Assembly: GCF_913057115.1 (NCBI RefSeq)
Contig: NZ_CAJXNN010000004.1
Location: forward strand, 1-64,000
Origin: an uncultured Roseovarius sp.
GTDB taxonomy: Bacteria > Pseudomonadota > Alphaproteobacteria > Rhodobacterales > Rhodobacteraceae
DNA: 64,000 bases
Reading direction: 5' to 3'
Part shown: positions 36,098 through 45,300 of the stretch, one piece after another
Numbering within the stretch: the stretch's first letter is position 1
How the letters are laid out: each line of letters starts with the position of its first letter
Position numbers and translations under genes: made by a program
Notes under the pieces: model-generated
Told to the model about the DNA's origin: nothing
The model's input: only the letters and a program-made list of their open reading frames with translations
Databases searched by the model: none

Positions 36098-36197
36098 AGC
36101 GTTTCCAGTTATTGTTGCATCACCAATACCCTGCCACGCCTACGGCCTTCTCGGGATATTGGTGATGCAGTTTAAGTCAAGGTAAACTGGAAACGCT
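36098..36197. repeat. Nested 100-base stem-loop abutting the enoyl-CoA hydratase stop
   Basis: The outer arms AGCGTTTCCAGTT (36098-36110) and AACTGGAAACGCT (36185-36197) are perfect complements. The inner arms GCATCACCAATA (36117-36128) and TATTGGTGATGC (36157-36168) are also perfect complements. The outer right arm ends immediately next to the stop codon of the leftward gene. The size and nested design suggest a palindromic intergenic element or a stable 3' end structure. Confidence 0.6.
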
Positions 36198-36974
36198 CTA
36201 CTTGTCGCGGAATTGTGGTTCGCGTTTTTCGACGAAGGCGGCCATGCCTTCGGATTGGTCTTCGGTTGCAAAGAGCGAGTGGAAGACGCGGCGTTCGAAC
36301 AAGAGCCCTTCGCGCAGGGTGGTCTCGTAGGAGCGGTTGACCGCCTCTTTCACCGCCATGGTGGTGACCATGGATTTCTCGGCGATCTTCTCGGCGGCGG
36401 AGCGGGCCTCCTCCATCAGCTTTTTGGCGGGCACGACGCGGGAGACGAGGCCGGAGCGTTCGGCCTCATCCGCGTCCATGAAGCGGCCCGTCAGGTTCAT
36501 GTCCATCGCCTTGGATTTGCCGATGAAGCGCGTCAGGCGCTGTGAGCCACCAAGGCCCGCCATGACGCCGAGGTTGATCTCGGGCTGGCCAAATTTGGCG
36601 GTGTCCGAGGCGATGATGAAATCGCACATCATCGCCAATTCGCACCCGCCGCCCAGCGCGTAGCCGGAGACCGCGGCGATGATCGGCTTGCGAATGCCCA
36701 TGATGGCCTCGCTTTCGGGGCCGAAGAGGTCTTCGGTGAAGACGTCGACGAATCCCTTGCCGCTCATCATTTTGATGTCGGCCCCGGCGGCGAATGCCTT
36801 GTCGGAACCGGTGAGGATGATGCAACGCACCTTTTCGTTTGCCTGCGCCTCTTTCAACGCCTTGCACAGCTCGCGCATCAACTGATCGTTGAGGGCATTG
36901 AGGGCATCCGGGCGGTTGAGTTTGATAAGGGCGACGTGGTCTTCTACTTCGACGATGATCGTCTCAAAGGCCAT
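36198..36974 (-). CDS. Enoyl-CoA hydratase
   Basis: A 258-residue crotonase-fold enzyme that hydrates enoyl-CoA in fatty acid or amino acid breakdown. Typical motifs are [15 protein letters not shown], the oxyanion-hole [15 protein letters not shown] and [18 protein letters not shown], and the catalytic Glu regions around [19 protein letters not shown]. The length matches the short-chain enzyme. It lies leftward and 65 bases after mutM. No other beta-oxidation gene is adjacent. Confidence 0.93.
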   Translation of the reverse strand: MAFETIIVEVEDHVALIKLNRPDALNALNDQLMRELCKALKEAQANEKVRCIILTGSDKAFAAGADIKMMSGKGFVDVFTEDLFGPESEAIMGIRKPIIAAVSGYALGGGCELAMMCDFIIASDTAKFGQPEINLGVMAGLGGSQRLTRFIGKSKAMDMNLTGRFMDADEAERSGLVSRVVPAKKLMEEARSAAEKIAEKSMVTTMAVKEAVNRSYETTLREGLLFERRVFHSLFATEDQSEGMAAFVEKREPQFRDK

Positions 36975-37039
36975 GAAATCTGCTTTCGCTTGTTTCAGTC
37001 AGAATGGATTCCTTACCACTGTTGGCGGGGCGATCAACC

Positions 37040-37891
37040 TTATCTTTGACAGACCGGGCAATAGAAACTGGAGCGGCCCGACTGAACGATTCGTTTTATG
37101 GTGCCTGTGCAGCCCGGTTTGCGGCAGGGGTGGCCCTCGCGGTCATAGGTGTCGAAACTGTGTTGAAAATAGCCAAGCTCACCGTCTGCTTGGCGAAAAT
37201 CCTTGAGCGAGGAGCCGCCGGCGGTGATGGCATCGGTCAGGACATCGCGGATGATCGGGACGAGGGCGGCGGCGCGGTGGCTTGAGAGATTTTTTGCCCG
37301 GCGTTTGGGGGAAATTCCGGCGCGGAACAGGGTTTCGCAGACGTAGATGTTGCCCAAACCTGCGACGATTCGCTGATCCAGAAGGGCGGATTTGATTGGT
37401 GTGTTGCGGGTTTTGAGTTGCGCGGCGAGATAGGGGCCGTCGAAGGTATTGCCCAGCGGTTCGGGGCCGAGTTTGGCCAGAAGCGGGTGGGAATCGGCGG
37501 TTGCGGTGTCCATCAGGTCCATCGCGCCGAAGCGGCGGGGGTCGTTGAAGGTGATGCGTGCGCCGTTCGACATATCCAGCACCACATGGTCGTGTTTTTC
37601 CGGCGTGGGGTGGTCATGGTGGAAGCGGCCAAGCGGGTCGCCCGAGACGGTCATCCGACCCGACATGCCGAGGTGAATCAGTAGGGTTTCGCCGCTGGAC
37701 AGATCGGCAAGGATGTACTTCGAGCGGCGGCGCAGGGTTTGCACGGTCTGCCCCGTGAGGCGCGCGGCCATGTTGTCGGGGAACGACCAGCGCAGATCGG
37801 GGCGGTTCACTTGCGCTTTCGTGATTGCCGCGCCCTCCATCGCGGGGGCAAGGCCGCGGCGCACTGTCTCAACCTCGGGCAATTCGGGCAT
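37040..37891 (-). CDS. mutM: Formamidopyrimidine-DNA glycosylase
   Basis: A 283-residue base-excision repair glycosylase/lyase acting on 8-oxoguanine. It begins [14 protein letters not shown], in which Pro2 is the Schiff-base nucleophile and Glu3 is catalytic. It has [10 protein letters not shown] and the C-terminal zinc finger with paired Cys in HPCRKPGC and YCPVCQR. Divergent from ubiE. Confidence 0.97.
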   Translation of the reverse strand: MPELPEVETVRRGLAPAMEGAAITKAQVNRPDLRWSFPDNMAARLTGQTVQTLRRRSKYILADLSSGETLLIHLGMSGRMTVSGDPLGRFHHDHPTPEKHDHVVLDMSNGARITFNDPRRFGAMDLMDTATADSHPLLAKLGPEPLGNTFDGPYLAAQLKTRNTPIKSALLDQRIVAGLGNIYVCETLFRAGISPKRRAKNLSSHRAAALVPIIRDVLTDAITAGGSSLKDFRQADGELGYFQHSFDTYDREGHPCRKPGCTGTIKRIVQSGRSSFYCPVCQR

Positions 37892-37986
37892 GGTTTGGTC
37901 CTGTCGTGGTGCGGGTGCATTGTAACCCCCGGTTTGCGCCCTATAAGAAGGGCGAGAGAGTTGAACGGCAAGGCCCCGGTGCGACC

Positions 37987-38730
37987 ATGAGTGAGAAAAC
38001 CACCCATTTCGGATTTCAGGACGTGCCCGAGGGCGAGAAGGCGGGCCGCGTGCGGGGCGTTTTCGGATCGGTCGCGTCGAAATATGACGTCATGAACGAT
38101 GCCATGTCTTTCGGGATACACCGTATCTGGAAGGATGCGATGATGGATTGGCTGGCCCCGCGACCCGGTCAGCGGCTTTTGGATGTGGCGGGCGGCACCG
38201 GCGATATCTCGTTCCGGTTTCTGAAGCGTGCGGGCGCGGGCCATGCCACGGTGTTGGACCTGACCGAGCCGATGTTGGTGGAGGGCCGCAAGCGGGCCGA
38301 AGCCGAGGCCATGGCCGACAGCCTTGACTGGGTGGTGGGCGATGCGATGGCCCTGCCCTTCGAGGATAACAGTTTTGACGTTTACACCATCAGTTTCGGG
38401 ATCAGGAACGTAACCCGGCCCGAGGAGGCCTTGGCCGAGGCCTACAGGGTTTTGAAACCCGGCGGGCGGGTGATGGTGCTGGAATTCAGCCAGATTCCCA
38501 ACGAGTTGATGCAGTGGGCCTATGATTTGTATTCCTTCCACATCATCCCGCGCATGGGGCAGGCGATTGCCGGGGATCGTGACAGTTACCAATATCTGGT
38601 GGAATCGATCCGCAAGTTCCCGGACCAAGACACCTTCCTTGGAATGGTGCGCGGCGCGGGATTCGAGAATGCGAAATATCGCAACCTGAGCCTTGGGATT
38701 GCCTGCCTTCATTCGGGGTGGAAGATTTAA
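37987..38730 (+). CDS. ubiE: Demethylmenaquinone/2-polyprenyl-methoxybenzoquinol methyltransferase UbiE
   Basis: A 247-residue C-methyltransferase of ubiquinone synthesis. The SAM-binding motif is [15 protein letters not shown], and further family motifs are [17 protein letters not shown] and [27 protein letters not shown] 37987 was chosen because homologues start [10 protein letters not shown]; the longer upstream frame crosses the promoter. The next gene, ubiB, starts directly after the stop. Confidence 0.96.
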   Translation: MSEKTTHFGFQDVPEGEKAGRVRGVFGSVASKYDVMNDAMSFGIHRIWKDAMMDWLAPRPGQRLLDVAGGTGDISFRFLKRAGAGHATVLDLTEPMLVEGRKRAEAEAMADSLDWVVGDAMALPFEDNSFDVYTISFGIRNVTRPEEALAEAYRVLKPGGRVMVLEFSQIPNELMQWAYDLYSFHIIPRMGQAIAGDRDSYQYLVESIRKFPDQDTFLGMVRGAGFENAKYRNLSLGIACLHSGWKI

Positions 38731-40263
38731 ATGCGCGGACCGCACAATATCCTGCGCCTGATCCGAACCGGCGCCACGCTTGAGCGCACGGGGGCCATGG
38801 GCCTTGTGATGGAGGCGATGGACGCGCCGCCGCAGGTGCGGGCGATCATGCGCTTTCTGGCATGGCCGTTTCAGTGGTTGGGTTACAAGGGTGACCCGAG
38901 TATGCCCCCCGCCACCCGCGCGCTGACGGCACTTGGCCCGGCCTATATCAAGTTCGGGCAAATCCTTTCGACACGGCCCGATCTGGTGGGCGATGATCTG
39001 GCCACGCAATTGCGGGTGCTGCAGGACAAGCTGCCGCCTTTTTCGGTGGAGGAGGCGCGCGAGAGCATCGAGCAAGAGCTGAACGCGGAGGTGGACAGCC
39101 TGTTTGACGAGTTCAGCCCGCCGGTGGCCGCGGCCTCGATCGCGCAGGTGCATCAGGCACGGGTGCGCGACACTGGCGAGGCGGTGGCGGTCAAGGTGCT
39201 GCGGCCCGGTATCGAAAAGGCCTTTCGCAAGGATATCGACGCGTTTTATTTCGCCGCCAATGTCATTGAATTTCTGTCGCCTTCGTCGCGCCGCCTGCGT
39301 CCGACGGATGTGATTGCGCATTTTGAAGGCGTGGTCATGGGCGAGCTGGATTTGCGGCTTGAGGCCTCCTCGGCCAGTGAATTTGCCGCCAATACCACCG
39401 AGGACGTGGGCTTTACCCTGCCCGAGATCAAATGGCCCCTGTCGCGGCGCCGGGTGATGACCATGGGCTGGGCCGATGGCTTGCCTTTGGGAGATAATGC
39501 CGCGCTGGATGCGGGCGGGCATGACCGGGTGGCTTTGGGCGAGCGGGTTTTGCAACTGTTCCTGAGCCATGCGCTTCGCGATGGGTATTTCCACGCCGAT
39601 ATGCACCAAGGCAACCTGAAGGTTGCGCCGAACGGCGATATCATCGCCTATGATTTCGGGATCATGGGGCATATCGACGAATACACTCGCCGGGTTTATG
39701 CCGAGATTCTTTATGGCTTTATCAAGCGCGATTACCGCCGGGTGGCGGAGGTGCATTTCGAGGCGGGATATGTGCCCGCCGACCGGGATGTGGATGAATT
39801 TGCCCGCGCGCTGCGCGCCGTGGGCGAACCGATTTTCGGCATGGATGCGAGCCATATTTCGATGGGCAGCTTGCTAAGCTACCTGTTTGAGGTCACGGAA
39901 CGCTTTGGCATGGAAACCAGGACCGAGTTGATCCTGTTGCAACGGACGATGGTTGTGGTGGAAGGCGTCGCGCGAAGCCTGAACCCGCAGATCAACATCT
40001 GGCAGGTGGCCCGGCCGGTGGTCGAAGATTACATCCGCAAGAACATCGGCCCGCGCGCCGTGAGCCGGGACTTGGGCAAGACGCTGGCCGTCTTGTCGCG
40101 CTATGGGCCGCGCCTGCCCGGAATCGTGGAGAATGCGTTGATTCGGCAATCCATGCCTGTCACGCCAGAACCCCGCCAAAGCCGCATATGGCCCGCCATA
40201 TGGGCCATGGGCGGGGCCGTGACCGGGGGCGCTGTCATGGCGGCCGTGTTTCTGCTGAACTGA
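38731..40263 (+). CDS. ubiB: Ubiquinone biosynthesis atypical kinase UbiB
   Basis: A 510-residue ABC1/ADCK/UbiB family protein. Key motifs are the KxGQ segment AYIKFGQILSTRPDLV, the Ala-rich loop PPVAAASIAQVHQA, the ATP Lys in AVKVLRPGIEKAF and the catalytic FHADMHQGNL with YDFGIMG. Two membrane helices close the C-terminus (WAMGGAVTGGAVMAAVFLL). It supports early ubiquinone synthesis at the inner membrane. Zero-base spacing from ubiE indicates one transcript. Confidence 0.96.
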   Translation: MRGPHNILRLIRTGATLERTGAMGLVMEAMDAPPQVRAIMRFLAWPFQWLGYKGDPSMPPATRALTALGPAYIKFGQILSTRPDLVGDDLATQLRVLQDKLPPFSVEEARESIEQELNAEVDSLFDEFSPPVAAASIAQVHQARVRDTGEAVAVKVLRPGIEKAFRKDIDAFYFAANVIEFLSPSSRRLRPTDVIAHFEGVVMGELDLRLEASSASEFAANTTEDVGFTLPEIKWPLSRRRVMTMGWADGLPLGDNAALDAGGHDRVALGERVLQLFLSHALRDGYFHADMHQGNLKVAPNGDIIAYDFGIMGHIDEYTRRVYAEILYGFIKRDYRRVAEVHFEAGYVPADRDVDEFARALRAVGEPIFGMDASHISMGSLLSYLFEVTERFGMETRTELILLQRTMVVVEGVARSLNPQINIWQVARPVVEDYIRKNIGPRAVSRDLGKTLAVLSRYGPRLPGIVENALIRQSMPVTPEPRQSRIWPAIWAMGGAVTGGAVMAAVFLLN

Positions 40264-40382
40264 CCCGTTCCTAAAAAGCGACACATCGCTCCGGAACATA
40301 GACCGGCGCAAAGTCACGTTGTCGACAGCCTTAAGGTTAATTAGAGTGCCACGAAACAAACTGGAATTGTGGAGTGGTGTAA

Positions 40383-42509
40383 GTGATCTTTAGATCAAAG
40401 ACGATGGCCGTGGTGGCCGTTCTGGCAGCTTGGCCCATGGTGGGGGCGGCCGAGAACCAGACCACGACCGAAACCAATTCCTATGGCACGCCGGGCGGTC
40501 TTATTGATATGCCGACGGCCGAGATGGCGCCCTTGGGCCAGCTTTCGACCACAATTGACCATTATGACGGTGCGACCAAGACGACGCTGAGCTTTCAGGT
40601 CACGAAACGCTTGAGCGCCTCGTTTCGGTATTCTTCGATCTACGGGTTGGTGCCCGGCCCCGGGCGCCCGCCATACTCCACCTATTACGACCGCAGTTTC
40701 GATCTGAGTTACCGTCTGGTGAACGAAGGGCAGTATATGCCCGCCGTGAACATTGGCCTTCAGGATCTTGTGGGGACTGGGCTTTTTGGCGGTGAGTATA
40801 TCGTCGCGACCAAATCCGTTGGAGAGCGTCTTCGGGTGACTGCCGGTGTCGGCTGGGGGCGGTTGGGCAGTTATGGAGCCTTCGGCAACACCGGAACGCG
40901 ACCCACCTCTTTGCTTGGGGAGGGCGGTGTTCCGACCTATGACAGGTGGTTCCGGGGTGATGTGGCCGGGTTCGCGGGGTTGAGTTATCAGCTGACGGAC
41001 CGGATGAACGTGAGTGTCGAGTATTCTTCGGACGGGTATGACCGGGAAGTGCTGGACGGGATCACGCGCCGCGAGACACCTTGGAATTTCGGTGTCGATT
41101 ACCGGGTGAGCGATGCGCTCAGTCTTGGGGTGTATTCGCTGCATGGAAGCGAAATCGGCTTTAATGTCACCTTGGCCTTGAATGCGCGCAAGCCCGCGGT
41201 GAACGGCGGCGCGGAAACAGCGCCCTTGCCGGTGGCGCGACGCGACCCGGGCGCGGCGGCCGATCTGGGATGGACTCGCGACCCGCAGAGGCCTGCGACG
41301 GTGCGCGCCAGTGTGGCCCGAAGCCTTGAGACCGAGGGCCTGCGCCTGCATGGGTTCGACCTGAGCGCAACGCAGGCGCATGTGACAATCCGCAATCCAC
41401 GCTATGACATGCGCGCGCAAGCTGTAGGTCGCACGGCCCGGGTTCTGACCCGGACCTTGCCGGCATCGGTGGAGGTCCTGACCATCACGCAGGTGGAAAA
41501 GGGCATGCCTGTCAGTTCGGTCACCTTCCGGCGTCGTGACCTTGAGCGGCTTGAGAATGCCCCGGCGGAGGACATATTGGCCGCGGCGCGGTTCAGTGAC
41601 CCGCTGGCCATGGGTCCTCAGCCCGCGCTTGTCGATGATGCATTCCCGCGCTTTGACTGGACCGTTGGCCCGTTCCTGAACTTCTCGGTTTTCGATCCGG
41701 ACAACCCGGTGCGCGCCAATGGCGGTATTCGGGTCGAGGGAGATTATCACATCGCGGGAGGCTTCCGCGCCTCGGGGTCGGTCTCTTACAAACTGTTCGG
41801 CGATCTGGACAAGGTCTCGCTTCCGGGGCCATCGGGTCTGCCACGGGTACGGTCGAACGTGGCGCTCTATTCGCGCACGGATGATCCGACGATCGATTAC
41901 CTGACGCTGGCGCATTTCGGCCGTCCGGCGAAGGACATCTATAGCCGGTTCACGGTGGGTTATCTGGAAAAGATGTATGCCGGGGCCTCGGCCGAAGTCC
42001 TGTGGAAACCGGTGGATAGCCGTCTCGCGCTTGGGGCTGAGGTGAATTATGTCACCCCCCGCGACTACGATCAGTTGTTCGACACCCGGACGCGCAACAC
42101 CGGAACCGGCTCCATCCCCGAGTTTAATGGCCATGTTTCGGCCTATTACGATTTCGGGCGCGGCTTTCACGGGCGGGTGGATGCGGGCCGGTATCTTGCC
42201 GGTGACTGGGGGGCCACCCTGGCCCTCGGCCGGGAGTTCGCGAACGGCTGGCGCGTTGGAGCCTATGCGACGAAAACCAATGTGTCCTCGGCCACCTTCG
42301 GCGAAGGGTCTTTCGACAAGGGCATTCGCATCACGATCCCGCTTTCCTGGGGGACCGGCCAGCCGACGCGTACGAAATCCAACACCGTCATCCGCTCGCT
42401 TTCGCGAGATGGGGGCGCGCGCCTGCGGGTAAACGACCGGCTTTACGAGGCGGTGCGCAGCACACATGAGCCCGAAATGGCCAAGACCTGGGGGAAATTC
42501 TGGAGATGA
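40383..42509 (+). CDS. yjbH: YjbH-family exopolysaccharide outer-membrane protein
   Basis: A 708-residue protein. After a signal peptide (MAVVAVLAAWPMVGAA) comes the YjbH opening NSYGTPGGLIDMPTAEM, followed by many alternating beta-strand segments typical of outer-membrane proteins. Members belong to yjbEFGH or gfc-type loci for extracellular polysaccharide export. GTG 40383 was chosen because GGAG lies 7 bases upstream and the resulting leader has a basic start; ATG 40404 is an alternative. It overlaps yjbF by four bases. No yjbG lies in this unit. Confidence 0.88.
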   Translation: MIFRSKTMAVVAVLAAWPMVGAAENQTTTETNSYGTPGGLIDMPTAEMAPLGQLSTTIDHYDGATKTTLSFQVTKRLSASFRYSSIYGLVPGPGRPPYSTYYDRSFDLSYRLVNEGQYMPAVNIGLQDLVGTGLFGGEYIVATKSVGERLRVTAGVGWGRLGSYGAFGNTGTRPTSLLGEGGVPTYDRWFRGDVAGFAGLSYQLTDRMNVSVEYSSDGYDREVLDGITRRETPWNFGVDYRVSDALSLGVYSLHGSEIGFNVTLALNARKPAVNGGAETAPLPVARRDPGAAADLGWTRDPQRPATVRASVARSLETEGLRLHGFDLSATQAHVTIRNPRYDMRAQAVGRTARVLTRTLPASVEVLTITQVEKGMPVSSVTFRRRDLERLENAPAEDILAAARFSDPLAMGPQPALVDDAFPRFDWTVGPFLNFSVFDPDNPVRANGGIRVEGDYHIAGGFRASGSVSYKLFGDLDKVSLPGPSGLPRVRSNVALYSRTDDPTIDYLTLAHFGRPAKDIYSRFTVGYLEKMYAGASAEVLWKPVDSRLALGAEVNYVTPRDYDQLFDTRTRNTGTGSIPEFNGHVSAYYDFGRGFHGRVDAGRYLAGDWGATLALGREFANGWRVGAYATKTNVSSATFGEGSFDKGIRITIPLSWGTGQPTRTKSNTVIRSLSRDGGARLRVNDRLYEAVRSTHEPEMAKTWGKFWR

Positions 42510-43183
42510 AGATGAGGGTTCTTTCAGGGCTGGCCACCTGCGCGCTTGCGCTTTTGGGCGGCTGTAGTGGCGGGGACGGTGCTAACAGCACTGCCGGTCT
42601 GGCGATAGTCAAGGGAGCATTGATACCGAAACAGGAGGCCAAAACGCCCAATGCGGCGCAGATGGCCGCGGCTATGCAGCAATCCTTGCAAGCCACCGAT
42701 GAGCCTCTGGCATTTGTCGTCCTGCCCAAGCGGCAAGCCATCACCATCATGCCGCGCATCGAGACCAATGGTGCCTATGCCACGCACGGCACCTCGGATC
42801 GGCGCAGCGTGACGTTGAAACGCGGGATGCTGACGGCGACGCGAGGGTTTGGCGAAGACCTGATGTCATCCGGGGTGGATGCATCGCTGGCCTTGGTGCG
42901 GGGGCGCAAGGCCGGAACTGTTCAGCGCGTACAACGCTATCTGGATGGAGAAAACCAGACGGTGGTTCTTGAAACCACCTGCCAGATCACTCCGGGTGGC
43001 AAGGTGCGCTATCAGGTCGGGGAGCTGGACCGGCAGGCCGTGAAGGTGCGCGAGACCTGCAAAGCGCAGACCACGCGTTTCACCAACAGTTACCAGGTTG
43101 ATGCACACACGGGGCGTATTCTTCAGGCGCAGCAGTGGGTCAGCCCGATGAATGGGTCTGTGATCATTCAACACCTTCGCTGA
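42506..43183 (+). CDS. yjbF: YjbF-family lipoprotein
   Basis: A 225-residue lipoprotein with the lipobox LALLGGCSGGDG (lipid-modified Cys at about residue 20). The later region (AFVVLPKRQAITIMPRIETNGAY..RRSVTLKRGMLTATRGFGEDLM) matches YjbF/GfcB-type group 4 capsule lipoproteins. It is coupled to yjbH and ends at a terminator shared with the convergent small exported gene. Confidence 0.86.
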   Translation: MKMRVLSGLATCALALLGGCSGGDGANSTAGLAIVKGALIPKQEAKTPNAAQMAAAMQQSLQATDEPLAFVVLPKRQAITIMPRIETNGAYATHGTSDRRSVTLKRGMLTATRGFGEDLMSSGVDASLALVRGRKAGTVQRVQRYLDGENQTVVLETTCQITPGGKVRYQVGELDRQAVKVRETCKAQTTRFTNSYQVDAHTGRILQAQQWVSPMNGSVIIQHLR

Positions 43184-43200
43184 AGGCGCGTTTCAAAGCA

Positions 43201-43229
43201 AAAAGGCGGCCCGCAAGGGACCGCCTTTT
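43201..43229. terminator. Terminator between yjbF and the small exported gene
   Basis: AAAAGGCGG, loop of 11 bases, CCGCCTTTT. The symmetric A/T flanks allow termination in both directions. Confidence 0.8.
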
Positions 43230-43251
43230 GTAATCTTTATCGCTAAACGAC

Positions 43252-43467
43252 TTAGGTGTCGTCGCTCGACTCGACGGCTGCAACCACCAAGATTGTTGCG
43301 ACGGTCGCTGCTGCAACACCGCCAGCCGCACCCAACGCGCCAAGGGCCAGAGACCCCTGCGACGAAACGAACGGATCGCTGTTTACCTTGGCGTCGTCAG
43401 CGACGGCCGGTGCAGCAGCTGCCAGAGCGACGGCGGCAGCGGCGGCGAAAGTCGAAATCTTTTTCAT
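43252..43467 (-). CDS. Small exported Ala-rich protein, YjbE-like
   Basis: A 71-residue protein beginning MKKISTFAAAAAVALAAAAP with signal cleavage likely after AVA. The mature part has a Gly/Ala-rich hydrophobic stretch (GSLALGALGAAGGVAAATVA) and an acidic end (VESSDDT). Size, composition and location beside yjbF/yjbH recall E. coli YjbE, the small protein of the yjbEFGH exopolysaccharide locus. Here it is on the opposite strand. The identification is by context and composition, not clear sequence identity. Confidence 0.6.
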   Translation of the reverse strand: MKKISTFAAAAAVALAAAAPAVADDAKVNSDPFVSSQGSLALGALGAAGGVAAATVATILVVAAVESSDDT

Positions 43468-43616
43468 AATACTCTCCATACCGGTGTGAGATACTAGGAA
43501 TCCTTACGCGAGGATCATCATAGTTGTTGCACGGCGGCGCGCTAAGAGAAACCCATTTTCATGGAATAATACAGATAAAGGTTGAGTAAGGCGTTTATGC
43601 CACAATTTGCATCATT

Positions 43617-44537
43617 CTAGCTGTGGTCAAAAGTCTTGCTGCGGCGTGTCGCCATGAGAAGGGCGGCGTGTTCGGCTTTTGCACGGTCTGACGCGGCAGA
43701 TTCGCCCTGTTCTGCTTGCCATAGGCAATAGGCCAAAGTGCGCGCGTGATACCATGGCGCAAGATGGGCGTAGCGGCATAGGGTTTCCGTATCGTCATAG
43801 GCCGAAAGGAACGCGCACTCTTCCGTTCTGGAAAGTGCCTCGCCGCGATAGGCGATCTGCATCGCGGGAGACAGGAACAACGCGATATCTTCGCACGGGT
43901 CGCCAATAGCAGGGCATTGCCAGTCGATCAGCATAAGGCGTTCACCGCAATCAATCATGTTGCCGGGCACGGGATCGCCGTGCAGCAGGCAGGCCGCGCC
44001 AGATGGTTTGACGCCTTGGGGCGGAAGGTCCGGCAAGTCGGCCAGAGATTTGCCAAAACGGCCGAGGATCGCGGCGGTCTGTTGTTCCAGTGACATGCTG
44101 CCATCAGGGGACAGGCGCAGACCTTGGGGCGGCGTCACGCGGTGCACGCGGTGCAGAAGGGCGGCGGCGGCTTTGGGATCCTGCCGCCAAGCTGCGCCTT
44201 CAAGGTGGCTGTAGATAAGGCAGGGCCCAAGCCGCGTGACCACATGGTGGAGCAAACGCGGTGCCAATCCGCGACCTTCCAAGGCCCGAAGCACACGCGC
44301 TTCATCCTCTGGCCGGTTCGGAAAAAGCGGGTTGTCGGCATCTTTATCGTAGAGCTTCACGACCAGAGTTTCGCCACCCTCGGGGCCAGTGATCCGCCAG
44401 ACATGATTGGTGCGGCCACCATGCAGGCGCACCCATCGCGCCTCTGGCGGGATGTGATCGCCGCTGGCCAATTCCTGTGTCAGCGTCTGGATTAGGGCGG
44501 ATTCGCGGGGCGTTGTCACTGTTTTACGGTCCGGCAC
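43617..44537 (-). CDS. Choline/aminoglycoside kinase-fold phosphotransferase
   Basis: A 306-residue protein of the APH/choline kinase fold. The ATP-site Lys lies in ETLVVKLYDKD, the catalytic loop is LLHGDPVPGNMI and the metal-binding Asp is in LMLIDWQCPAIGDPCED. The C-terminal helices resemble choline or thiamine kinases more than antibiotic resistance enzymes. Substrate unknown. The start appears to be a GTG at 44537. It lies alone between the exopolysaccharide genes and flgD. Confidence 0.8.
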   Translation of the reverse strand: MPDRKTVTTPRESALIQTLTQELASGDHIPPEARWVRLHGGRTNHVWRITGPEGGETLVVKLYDKDADNPLFPNRPEDEARVLRALEGRGLAPRLLHHVVTRLGPCLIYSHLEGAAWRQDPKAAAALLHRVHRVTPPQGLRLSPDGSMSLEQQTAAILGRFGKSLADLPDLPPQGVKPSGAACLLHGDPVPGNMIDCGERLMLIDWQCPAIGDPCEDIALFLSPAMQIAYRGEALSRTEECAFLSAYDDTETLCRYAHLAPWYHARTLAYCLWQAEQGESAASDRAKAEHAALLMATRRSKTFDHS

Positions 44538-44613
44538 GGTGAACGGTTCGATCAGTGTCGGAGGCTATGGCAGCGCCCCCGCGCCGAGACAAGGGGCAAG
44601 TTGCCTCTACAGA

Positions 44614-45288
44614 TCACCCGGAGGGCTCGCGCAACGCGGCAACATCCGTTGCCAAGACAGTCTGTCCGCCCGCCATTACCAGTTCAGTTTGGGCGCCGTT
44701 TTGGCGGGCTTCAGTGATGGTGGCATGCACCTGCGCGGGGTGGGTTTCGATCACATCACCCTGCGAATAGGATTCGACCGTGGCGCTGTACTGGCCATTG
44801 GGAAGCGGTGTACCGTCGGAATCCAGACCGGCCCATACAAATTCGCCGCCGCGCGGCGGGATATCAAGCCGCTGCACGAGCGTACCGTTGGCGTCGTGGA
44901 TCACCAGTTGCGCACTGTCGGCGAGATCACTGGTTTGTAGAGTCAGCGTAACCGGCTCGCCTTCAAAAGCGATTGGCATGTCTGCACGGGCTTCCATTCC
45001 GATCCAGCCCGTAAGCTGTGCCATGCTGAGCGCCCCGATCTGCGTGTTGAGGTCGGTCAGCAAGTCGTTCGTCATAACCTGCTGTTCGACGCTGGAAAAG
45101 GTCGCCAATTGGGTGGCGAAGTCGGTCGAATCCACCGGGTTGAGAGGGTCTTGGTATTCCATTTGCGTGGTTAGCATCTTGAGAAAGGTTTCAAAGTCGG
45201 AACTTAGAACGGCCTGCTCACTTTCGGTTTGGGACGTGGATGACTGGACGTTTGTGGATAGCGTGTTGGTGTTTGTGGAAATTTCCAT
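44614..45288 (-). CDS. flgD: Flagellar hook capping protein FlgD
   Basis: A 224-residue hook-cap protein. The conserved N-terminus is FETFLKMLTTQMEYQDPLNPVDSTDFATQLATFSSVEQQ. A Tudor/Ig-like body follows (GEFVWAGLDSDGTPLPNGQYS). It caps the growing hook and lets hook subunits polymerise. Located 12 bases after fliK in the same leftward unit, the usual pairing for hook-length control and cap. Confidence 0.95.
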   Translation of the reverse strand: MEISTNTNTLSTNVQSSTSQTESEQAVLSSDFETFLKMLTTQMEYQDPLNPVDSTDFATQLATFSSVEQQVMTNDLLTDLNTQIGALSMAQLTGWIGMEARADMPIAFEGEPVTLTLQTSDLADSAQLVIHDANGTLVQRLDIPPRGGEFVWAGLDSDGTPLPNGQYSATVESYSQGDVIETHPAQVHATITEARQNGAQTELVMAGGQTVLATDVAALREPSG

Positions 45289-45300
45289 GTTTTGGCCTTT

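Noticed and set aside
37807..39855. Minus-strand open frame of about 680 codons
   Set aside because: Runs across ubiE and ubiB in antisense; both sense products show complete catalytic motifs.
40395..42467. Minus-strand open frame of about 690 codons
   Set aside because: Antisense to yjbH and without signal peptide or domain; the plus-strand product has a signal peptide and YjbH motifs.
43617..44537. Aminoglycoside resistance gene
   Set aside because: The kinase fold is shared with choline and thiamine kinases; no resistance-gene context or specific similarity.
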